A DNA stretch of 9,279 nucleotides from Desulfuromonadales bacterium. GTDB taxonomy: Bacteria; Desulfobacterota; Desulfuromonadia; Desulfuromonadales; JACZKF01. This document shows positions 1 through 5,881 of the stretch, one piece after another. How positions within the stretch are numbered: position 1 is the first letter of the stretch; every line of letters begins with the position of its first letter. The notes beneath the pieces were generated by a model. The model saw only the letters and a program-made list of their open reading frames with translations, did no database searches and was not told the DNA's origin. The stretch is taken from contig JACZKF010000205.1 of NCBI GenBank assembly GCA_014860175.1, forward strand, positions 1 to 9,279, read 5' to 3'. A program made the position numbers and the translations under genes.

Positions 1-19
1 GTGGGGGCGGGCGCGGTCT

Positions 20-1267
20 CTACGACGGTACGCCAGAGCCGTTGGCTATCCGCTTCAGCAGTTCCTGGCGGCTGGAAACCCCGAGTTTGTCGCAGATGCG
101 CTTCATATAGGTTTTGATGGAGGACTCGGAAATGGTCAGCTCCTGAGCGGTTTCCCGATAATTATTGCCGGCGAGAACCAAACTCAGGACGCTGATCTCG
201 CGCTCGGAAAGTCGGCAGGCAATCTCCGCCGGCAGAGGTGGGGGGCCGGTCGTCGCCGATGACTGCGCCAGCCGCTGCTGCCGGTGGTTGCGTAGAAACA
301 GCGCCAGGGCAGCCACGTTGAGAACCAGGCTTCCCGCCATCCCCACCGCAGTGGAGGCGGAGCCGAGAAACCAGCTGAGGAACTGGCCGGCGGCAATGCC
401 ACCGCACATGACCGCCAGGCCGTAACCGAAGGCGGCGACCGGACGGGCACTCGCCAGTAGCAGCGCCAGCAGGAACAGGTCGATGCACCCGGCTGCTGCC
501 TGCATGGCGAACATGCCAAGATTGATTGCCCACCCTCCACCCACCTGCAGCAGGGCAAAGGCCGTCATCGCCAGAGTCAGCCCACCGGCCAGCAGCAGAT
601 CACGATCCCGCCGATAAACCACCACCGCCGCCATGACAGCCGCCATGTAGAAGGGGAGCTCCAGGCCGGGCGCGAACGCCTGTTCGCCGTAGGCCGGGTA
701 GAGGAAGGCATACATGAGGCCGCTGACGATCTGGAAGATGAAGACGAAAACCAGGTAGCTCCAGCTGAGCGGCATGACCTGCCCTTCTTCTTCAGCACCG
801 ACCCGGTTTCCAGGCATCATCAGCAGCGGCAGGAACGCCAGGAAAGCAGGCCACAGCGGCAGCGTCGCCGTTGCCTGAACGGCAGCCAGAGCCAGATTGG
901 CCAAAACCAGGCAGCCGGCGGCGGTGCGGGCCGGCCGGAGTGTCAAATGCAGGCCGACGGCGGTGGAGACGGTTAGAGGGGCGGCGGTCCCTCCCAGCGC
1001 CAGCAGAAGCAGCGGCGCCAGTTCAGCCGCCTGGGGAAGAATCAAGCTCAGTAGAGCGGTGGCCACGGCGCCGGCGCGGGCGAGGAGCCGCAGCCGGGAA
1101 GGGTCGACCCAGCGGCCGATCGCCACCAGGGCCACCACGTGGGAGAGGAGGAACCAGCGGCTGCCGCCGGCGGCGCCATAGGCGGTCAGCAGCGGCCCTT
1201 CCATCGGCACCGCGAGAAGCCAGAAGACGAAAACGAAAAAGGAAAGCGGGGCGGGAGGAAAACGCAT
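20..1267 (-). CDS. LuxR-family transcriptional regulator with N-terminal polytopic membrane (MFS-like) domain
   Basis: A predicted membrane-bound transcription regulator of 415 residues. Roughly residues 5-340 are very hydrophobic, with about ten to twelve potential membrane segments separated by short polar loops (for example GRWVDPSRLR and YRRDRDLLL), resembling a major-facilitator-type permease. Residues 350-410 are a LuxR/GerE helix-turn-helix: LSERE at 353-357, then a recognition helix at about 380-395 beginning SESSIKTYMKR, then KLGVSSRQELL. There is no receiver domain, so the membrane part probably senses a signal, as proposed for MFS-LuxR proteins best known from Actinobacteria such as Eggerthella. 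The start at 1267 is chosen because the first membrane segment follows at once and a GGGA lies 9 bases upstream; ATG 1309 (429 residues) is possible but has a poor ribosome site. It is divergent from the surface-protein gene, suggesting control of that gene and of itself. The ligand is unknown. Confidence 0.85.
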   Translation of the reverse strand: MRFPPAPLSFFVFVFWLLAVPMEGPLLTAYGAAGGSRWFLLSHVVALVAIGRWVDPSRLRLLARAGAVATALLSLILPQAAELAPLLLLALGGTAAPLTVSTAVGLHLTLRPARTAAGCLVLANLALAAVQATATLPLWPAFLAFLPLLMMPGNRVGAEEEGQVMPLSWSYLVFVFIFQIVSGLMYAFLYPAYGEQAFAPGLELPFYMAAVMAAVVVYRRDRDLLLAGGLTLAMTAFALLQVGGGWAINLGMFAMQAAAGCIDLFLLALLLASARPVAAFGYGLAVMCGGIAAGQFLSWFLGSASTAVGMAGSLVLNVAALALFLRNHRQQRLAQSSATTGPPPLPAEIACRLSEREISVLSLVLAGNNYRETAQELTISESSIKTYMKRICDKLGVSSRQELLKRIANGSGVPS

Positions 1268-1340
1268 GGCGGAAAATCCCGGCTGCAGGTTGGCCCATTC
1301 TACAGCCATACTTCGGCCGCGCTGAAGGGAAAAAATGCCA

Positions 1341-1363
1341 AAAGTCGACAAAAAGTCGACTTT
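1341..1363. promoter_or_regulatory. Inverted repeat, candidate operator between divergent genes
   Basis: Two 9-bp arms, AAAGTCGAC and GTCGACTTT, are separated by AAAAA. The right half (1352-1363) is itself a perfect 12-bp palindrome, and AAAAGTCGAC also occurs as a direct repeat (1340-1349, 1351-1360). The element sits between the regulator start (1267 or 1309, minus) and the surface-protein start (1446, plus). It abuts a weak plus-strand promoter candidate (TTTACG 1361-1366, 18-base spacer, TAATTT 1385-1390). Position and symmetry suggest a binding site for the neighbouring LuxR-type protein, which would bind as a dimer. Binding itself is inference. A terminator role is less likely because no gene ends here. 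Confidence 0.5.
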
Positions 1364-1445
1364 ACGGGCCAACCGGCGGCAACGTAATTTGGTGAGGGAT
1401 GAAGCTGCTGACGGGGCAAGGTTTTTTGACATGAGAGGGCATGCG

Positions 1446-4124
1446 ATGGAAAACAGGGTATTGGCGTCAGGAAGGAAGAGCCGGTGGTTTGCCGCCCGGG
1501 AGCTGCTGGCCGTTGCGGTGGTGGTCCTGTTCGTTGCGGCCGCTGCGCAGGTGATGGCCATCGACCTGCCGCAGACAGGGCAGAGTGCCTGTTTCAACGC
1601 CGCCGGGGCGCAAGTCGACTGTGCCGGCAGCGGCCAAGATGGCGCCATCCGTGCCGGGGTCGCCTGGCCGTCGCCGAGGTTTGGCGACAGCGGAAACGGA
1701 ACGGTGACCGACCATCTGACCGGCCTGATCTGGCTGCAGAAGGGGAATTGTTACGATTTTTTCCCTTGGGGAGAGGCCTTGAAGAAGGCCGAGGAGCTGG
1801 CCCATGGTCTGTGCGGCCTCACCGATGGCTCCACGCCAGGCGACTGGCGGCTTCCCAACATTTTGGAGCTGGAAAGCCTCAGCCACTTCGACTTCCACCG
1901 TGATCCGGGCAACGACCCGCCCCAGCCGATGTCTCTGGCCGAGTGGCTCAACCGGCAGGGGTTTTCGTCGGTCTGGGCATCGGCCTACTGGTCGTCCACG
2001 ACCGCTCCCAACCATGCCGACCGCGCCTACTATCTCTACCTGGATTCGGCGTACACCCACTTCGACATGAAAGCGAACAACGCTTACTTTCTTGCGGTGC
2101 GCGGCATCGCCGACGGCCCGGCCCCCCTCGGGCGAACCGGCCAGACGACACCCCGTGCCGATGGCGACGATGGCACTCTCCAGCAAGGGGTGGCCTGGCC
2201 AAGTCCCCGGTTCGTCGACCATGCCGACGGCACGGTGACCGACCAGCTCACCGGCCTCGTCTGGTTGAAACGCGCCAGCTGCGCCAACGCCCAGCGAAAC
2301 TGGACCGAGGCCCTGGCGGATCTGACCGAGCTCAACGCCGCCGGGACGATGAACGGCCAGGCCTGTGGCGACATCAGCCACGGAGGTGGCCACCAAAGCG
2401 ACTGGCGCCTGCCCAATATCCGGGAACTGCGCAGCCACAACGACTTTTCCACTTACGGTCCGATAGTACCGTCCGGGCATCCCTTCACCGGCGTCGCCTC
2501 CTGGTACTACTGGTCGTCTACGAGCCTGACGCGCGGCGAGCATGCCGCCTGGGTCGTCGACTTGAACGATGGTTACACCAATTTCCGCCCCAAGGAGTGG
2601 CCTGGTACGCTCTCTTACGTCTGGCCGGTGCGTGGCGGCACTCTCCCTGAACCTCCCGGCTTCGCCGGCGGTGACGGCTCGGCCGACAATCCGTGGCAGA
2701 TCGCCACGGCGGAGCAGCTGGACGCCGTTCGTCATTTTCCCGCCGGCCATTTCCTGCTGCTCAACGATATCGACCTCGATGTCGCCCCCTACAACACAGA
2801 TGCCGGCTGGGAGCCGATCGGCGCCTTTGCGGGGTGGGAGAATCCGGCCAATACCCCCTTTACCGGCGTTTTTGACGGTGCCGGGCACACCATCAGTGGA
2901 CTGTTCGTCAACCGGCCGACGGTCGAAGGGGTCGGTCTGTTCGGTCTGGTGGAGGGGGCGACCATCGCCAACCTGCAGGTCCTTGATACGGATGTCACCG
3001 GGCGCGCCTTTTCCGGCGGCCTTGCCGGCTGGCTTTTTAACAGTACGATTTCCGATGTTTTTACCTCGGGAGCTGTAGCCGCGCCATCCGGTCGGGGTGG
3101 TGGTCTGGTAGGCGAGGCTCACGACTCGTTCATCACCGACAGTGGATCGGACTGCACCGTAGCCGTTGTCAACGGCACCAACGCCGGCGGCCTGGTGGGG
3201 CAGATTGAGGGAACCACCATCGAAAGGTCCCATGCCACCGGCGTCGTAGCAGGTTCTCAAGATCTGGTCGGCGGCCTGGTGGGGGAGGCGAGATACGCGT
3301 CTGCGATCCTCGCCTGTTATGCGACCGGAGCCGTCACCGGCAATGGTGATGTCGGCGGGCTGGTGGGAGATCTGGCCGGAAACTCCACCATCGAAAACTC
3401 CTATGCGACCGCCGCTGTCGCTGGCGGCACGGCCTATGGCCGCATTGGCGGCCTGGTCGGACGGGTCTGGGCCTCCACCGTCAACGATTCGTATGCGACC
3501 GGTCTGGTGCAGGGACTCGCGCCGGTGGGTGGGCTGGTGGGAGAAAACAGCACCGGCGCCATCACCTCCTCCTACTACGCCAGCGACACCACAGGCCAGT
3601 CGGATACCGGTAAAGGGATACCGAAAACCACCGCTGAAATGCATCAACCGATCACTTTCGAAGGCTGGGATTTTGCCGACGCCTGGGGTCTGGTGGAAGG
3701 CACTACCTGTCCCTATCTGCGCTGGCAACCCCTGGCCAGCATTGGCGGCGTTCAACTGGAGATTCTTGCCGGCGAAGAGATCAGAGCCGGTTACGAGCTG
3801 ACGGTCGGCGAGACTATCACCCGGGTGCAGAGCAAACTTGCCGACTCCTTCGCCGGTGAAGTCTTCAGGGCCCAGCTGTTACAGCTTCGCACCTCGGAAA
3901 CCGACGGCGCCCGAGCCGTGGCGGCCACCGGCGCCGACGGCGAGAGCCGCACCTGGTACGAGGTCTATGATGCGCAAACACAGAGGTGGGAGAAAGCTTC
4001 CTCCACCCTGGCTCTGGAGACCGACGCGTTCGAGGCGGGCAGTGAAATCGTCATTGAAAAAGATGAGGCTTCCGGCCTGCAGATCCGTATCGAAACTCAA
4101 GTGACCCGCGAATTGCACTTCTGA
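1446..4124 (+). CDS. Exported surface protein with two Lcl/DUF1566 domains and GLUG repeats
   Basis: An 892-residue predicted secreted or cell-surface protein. A signal peptide covers residues 1-38: a basic start, a hydrophobic core around 20-36, and a likely cut after VMA. Two tandem Lcl C-terminal/DUF1566 domains follow (about 41-225 and 227-398), sharing GVAWPSPRF, GTVTDxLTGLxWL, WRLPNIxEL and YWSST. From about 403 comes a GDGSADNPWQI entry segment, then eight GLUG-type repeats (about 496-713) with GGLVG ... SYATGxV cores every 27-31 residues, ending in the usual EGWDF...W segment. The last ~120 residues are beta-rich and unassigned. DUF1566 and GLUG modules are known from extracellular adhesion or binding proteins, so an adhesive or ligand-binding role is inferred; no catalytic site is seen. 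ATG 1446 is preferred over in-frame 1431 or 1335 because GAGGG lies 6 bases upstream and it opens directly into the signal peptide. The stop overlaps the region just before the lipoprotein gene. Confidence 0.88.
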   Translation: MENRVLASGRKSRWFAARELLAVAVVVLFVAAAAQVMAIDLPQTGQSACFNAAGAQVDCAGSGQDGAIRAGVAWPSPRFGDSGNGTVTDHLTGLIWLQKGNCYDFFPWGEALKKAEELAHGLCGLTDGSTPGDWRLPNILELESLSHFDFHRDPGNDPPQPMSLAEWLNRQGFSSVWASAYWSSTTAPNHADRAYYLYLDSAYTHFDMKANNAYFLAVRGIADGPAPLGRTGQTTPRADGDDGTLQQGVAWPSPRFVDHADGTVTDQLTGLVWLKRASCANAQRNWTEALADLTELNAAGTMNGQACGDISHGGGHQSDWRLPNIRELRSHNDFSTYGPIVPSGHPFTGVASWYYWSSTSLTRGEHAAWVVDLNDGYTNFRPKEWPGTLSYVWPVRGGTLPEPPGFAGGDGSADNPWQIATAEQLDAVRHFPAGHFLLLNDIDLDVAPYNTDAGWEPIGAFAGWENPANTPFTGVFDGAGHTISGLFVNRPTVEGVGLFGLVEGATIANLQVLDTDVTGRAFSGGLAGWLFNSTISDVFTSGAVAAPSGRGGGLVGEAHDSFITDSGSDCTVAVVNGTNAGGLVGQIEGTTIERSHATGVVAGSQDLVGGLVGEARYASAILACYATGAVTGNGDVGGLVGDLAGNSTIENSYATAAVAGGTAYGRIGGLVGRVWASTVNDSYATGLVQGLAPVGGLVGENSTGAITSSYYASDTTGQSDTGKGIPKTTAEMHQPITFEGWDFADAWGLVEGTTCPYLRWQPLASIGGVQLEILAGEEIRAGYELTVGETITRVQSKLADSFAGEVFRAQLLQLRTSETDGARAVAATGADGESRTWYEVYDAQTQRWEKASSTLALETDAFEAGSEIVIEKDEASGLQIRIETQVTRELHF
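1566..2639 (+). repeat. Tandem duplication of the Lcl/DUF1566 domain
   Basis: Bases 1566-2120 and 2124-2639 encode two copies of the same domain. Both begin with a TGQ segment followed by GVAWPSPRF, then GTVTD(H/Q)LTGL(I/V)WL, DWRLPNI.EL and a WSST motif, and both close with (A/P)VRG. Each copy has its own cysteines (two near GNCY and HGLC in copy 1; ASCA and QACG in copy 2), which would suit disulfides outside the cytoplasm. Confidence 0.75.
2931..3584 (+). repeat. Eight coding GLUG repeats, period about 27-31 codons
   Basis: Within the surface-protein gene, eight degenerate protein repeats begin near bases 2931, 3015, 3099, 3186, 3270, 3354, 3447 and 3528. The core is GGLVG followed about 10-12 residues later by a (S/C)YATG.V segment. 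The repeats are clear in protein but degenerate in DNA, so they are old duplications rather than recent slippage. The first copy (VGLFG...NLQVLDTDV) and the second (GGLAG...DVFTSGAV) are the most divergent. GLUG repeats are expected to stack as short beta strands, giving an elongated solenoid. Confidence 0.8.
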
Positions 4125-4125
4125 T

Positions 4126-4132
4126 GGGGAGA
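4126..4132 (+). promoter_or_regulatory. Ribosome binding site deciding the lipoprotein start
   Basis: GGGGAGA ends 6 bases before ATG 4139. An in-frame ATG at 4124 overlaps the upstream stop codon (TGATG), but it would place this strong site inside the coding region, so 4139 is chosen. Confidence 0.7.
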
Positions 4133-4138
4133 ATCAAC

Positions 4139-4423
4139 ATGAGCCCACGCAATTTGTCTATGCTTTTTCTGACCCTGGGCGCTTTGCTGCTGATCACCGG
4201 CTGCGGCGGCAGCAGCAGCGACAGGGGCAGTGCCGTCGACCCGGACGACGGCCGGGAAGAGATTGCCATGCAGCTTGACCAGGAATACGAGGTCATAAGG
4301 GGCGATGTGGTGATTTCCGAGGATGCAGAGACCCGCATCGCCGTGCGCCATGTCTTTGAAGGGGATAAAAAGTTCATCACCCTACTGGCTGGCAGCGCGA
4401 CGTTGATACATGGAGTGCGATAG
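4139..4423 (+). CDS. Small predicted lipoprotein, co-transcribed with the surface protein
   Basis: A 94-residue protein that I do not assign to a named family. A hydrophobic signal (LSMLFLTLGALLLITGC) ends in a lipobox-like L-I-T-G-C, putting the lipidated cysteine at residue 22. A Gly/Ser linker (GGSSSDRGS) with acidic residues follows, then about 60 residues of alternating polar and hydrophobic pattern (QEYEVIRGDVVISEDAETRI, then FITLLAGSATLI), suggesting a small beta domain. There is no Asp at +2 after the cysteine, so by the Lol rule as defined in enterobacteria it would go to the outer membrane. The start lies 14 bases after the stop of the GLUG/DUF1566 gene, with no room for a separate promoter, so the two are very probably one operon and may work together at the envelope, for example as an anchor or folding partner. 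That partnership is inference. Confidence 0.8.
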   Translation: MSPRNLSMLFLTLGALLLITGCGGSSSDRGSAVDPDDGREEIAMQLDQEYEVIRGDVVISEDAETRIAVRHVFEGDKKFITLLAGSATLIHGVR

Positions 4424-4462
4424 GTACCAAAGCCAACCGTCGTTCCGAGTGAAGAAAACCTG

Positions 4463-4498
4463 AGCCGGTGGGCACGTAAGATCCCGTGCCCGCCGGCT
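4463..4498. terminator. Strong hairpin, likely bidirectional terminator
   Basis: The arms AGCCGGTGGGCACG (4463-4476) and CGTGCCCGCCGGCT (4485-4498) pair over 14 bp with a single G-U wobble, closing an 8-base loop. It lies between the convergent lipoprotein gene (ends 4423, plus) and the App1-like gene (ends 4528, minus). Read on the minus strand it is followed by CAGGTTTTC, a short T-run; on the plus strand the tail is only TTCATC, so it should work better for the minus-strand operon. Confidence 0.7.
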
Positions 4499-4527
4499 TC
4501 ATCGAATCCCGGTCAGAATGCAGGATT

Positions 4528-5790
4528 TCAGCCTCTAGGCGCGCGGATGTCCCCCCGCGCCTCCCCTTCGATCACCACGTTCAGCGCTTTCCTCTTCCCG
4601 GCTACCCGCGCCCCGGCCAGACCCCGCCACTTCAGAGCCTCCCGGATACGCGATCGGGTCGGTCGGCTCAATTTGCGGGTCGGATGCAGATTCGGTGCCT
4701 GCTGAGGGGCCGCTTCCAGCGCCTCCGGGGAGATGAAGCCGTGCTCGGCGGCATGTTGGGCCATGGCCTGGGTGTCGACGGCGAGCAGCAGGGTGCTGCC
4801 GGCGGCCACCACTTCCCGTGCCAGCGGCTCGATGGCTCGTCGCCGGGAGGCGCCGCTGACATGGCGGACATAGATGGCCAGCACCCGGCCGGGATGCTCC
4901 CGGACGATCTGGGCGTAGATCTCCGGGTCGCGCTGGCCGCTGTCGCCGATGAGGATGAAGGGGAGAGTGTCATAGACGCTGAGCATGCGGCGGATCAGGG
5001 TAAGCTTGTGCTCCTTGGCCCGGATGGGGAAGGGACGGCGTCGGGTGATCCCCCATTCGCGCAGGAACAGGATCGGCCCGGCCGGTATCGCGTGCAGATG
5101 GAAAAACTCCTCCAGCAGCTCATACAGCCCCCAGGGGCTGCGGGAGACATAGAGCATCGGGTTGAATTCTTTCCCGCTCACGCCGCCGTGCAGGGCTTGG
5201 TAGAAAGCGGCGACCCCCGGGAAGGCGACCCGTTGGCGCGCCCCCTGGAAAAAGAGGCGCCAGAGCATCTTCAGTTTGTTGGCGACGCCGGTGAAGATAA
5301 CGGTATCGTCGATGTCGCTGATGACGACGTAGCGGGCCTGCGGCGGGGGGAGGAAAAAGGCTCCGGTGCTCCGGCAAGGGGCGCCCTCTCCGGCCGCTTC
5401 CAGAGAGAGGCGGTGCCAGAGATGGGAGGAGGCGAGCGGCTTCTTCAGCCGCAGATCGACGCAGAAATAGCCGAAGCGATCGGTCGTCAGCTGCTGCTGC
5501 GAACCGCCATAATCGGCTTTCACGGGAATTCCGGGAGCCCCATGCCTTACGATCCGCCGCCCCAGGTCGACCAGGTGGCGCCCGAGGCGTCCCTGCCGGA
5601 CTTTCGGACTGACCCGCGGCTGGCGAAAGATTCGCCCCATCAGAAATATTTCCTGCCGGGAAGCGAAGCCTCGGTAAGCCTGGATCACCGTCCCCCCGCG
5701 GCCGCCATCACCGCGGGCGGGACGCCCCAGCAGATAAAGGGCTCGGCCGAGCCGGGCGCCAAAGCGTTTGAAGATCGTTCGCCTGCCCAT
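4528..5790 (-). CDS. App1-type phosphatase (DUF2183, HAD fold)
   Basis: A 420-residue protein of the App1/DUF2183 family, named for the yeast phosphatidate phosphatase App1. The HAD-type motifs are in order and intact: SDIDDTV at 158-164 (nucleophile D159, acid/base D161, T163), SRSPW at 216-220, a lysine in KEHKL (259-263), and GDSGQRDPEIYAQI at 282-295 for metal binding. The N-terminal ~150 residues (with YRGFASRQEIFLMGRIFRQ and GYFCVDL) match the family's beta-rich leading domain; no signal peptide is evident, so it is probably cytoplasmic. The last ~60 residues are basic and low in conservation cues. ATG 5790 has GGGGGA only 3 bases upstream, closer than usual. The gene follows the GH65 gene on the same strand after 91 bases. 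The substrate in bacteria is not established; a phospholipid or other phosphomonoester is inferred from the family. Confidence 0.85.
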   Translation of the reverse strand: MGRRTIFKRFGARLGRALYLLGRPARGDGGRGGTVIQAYRGFASRQEIFLMGRIFRQPRVSPKVRQGRLGRHLVDLGRRIVRHGAPGIPVKADYGGSQQQLTTDRFGYFCVDLRLKKPLASSHLWHRLSLEAAGEGAPCRSTGAFFLPPPQARYVVISDIDDTVIFTGVANKLKMLWRLFFQGARQRVAFPGVAAFYQALHGGVSGKEFNPMLYVSRSPWGLYELLEEFFHLHAIPAGPILFLREWGITRRRPFPIRAKEHKLTLIRRMLSVYDTLPFILIGDSGQRDPEIYAQIVREHPGRVLAIYVRHVSGASRRRAIEPLAREVVAAGSTLLLAVDTQAMAQHAAEHGFISPEALEAAPQQAPNLHPTRKLSRPTRSRIREALKWRGLAGARVAGKRKALNVVIEGEARGDIRAPRG

Positions 5791-5829
5791 ACATCCCCCG
5801 GTGATCGCCTGATTGGGGCGGTTACCTCA

Positions 5830-5857
5830 AATGTATTGGCAATGACCAGAAAGGCAA
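5830..5857 (-). promoter_or_regulatory. Possible promoter for the App1-like gene
   Basis: On the minus strand, TTGCCT (5857-5852) and TACATT (5835-5830) are 16 bases apart and lie about 40 bases before the ATG at 5790. Each box matches the sigma-70 consensus at four positions. The 91-base gap after the GH65 gene leaves room for it, but read-through from the upstream genes is equally possible. Confidence 0.25.
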
Positions 5858-5881
5858 GGAGTGGTCGTCCCTCGGCACCGC

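Noticed and set aside
1335..1445. Earlier in-frame starts of the surface protein at 1335 and 1431
   Set aside because: They would put a basic tail before the signal peptide and translate through the inverted repeat; ATG 1446 has the best ribosome site and spacing.
1310..1648. Upstream extension of the LuxR-type regulator to an ATG at 1648
   Set aside because: The extra residues are Ala/Thr/Arg-rich shadow sequence overlapping the start of the divergent gene and its signal peptide; the membrane domain begins right after 1267.
2931..3584. Regular spacing of repeats, considered as a CRISPR array or tandem DNA repeat
   Set aside because: The DNA copies are not identical, the frame stays open, and the periodicity is explained by GLUG protein repeats.
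1467..3755. A 762-codon open frame on the minus strand opposite the surface-protein gene
   Set aside because: It mirrors the coding frame of a GC-rich gene, has no domain or good ribosome site, and its repeats are only the complement of the GLUG repeats.
3762..4423. Apparent similarity between the surface protein's C-terminus and the small lipoprotein (both with a Glu-rich strand pattern and IRG/IRAG)
   Set aside because: By eye only a few residues line up, with no shared motif; not enough to claim a duplicated domain.
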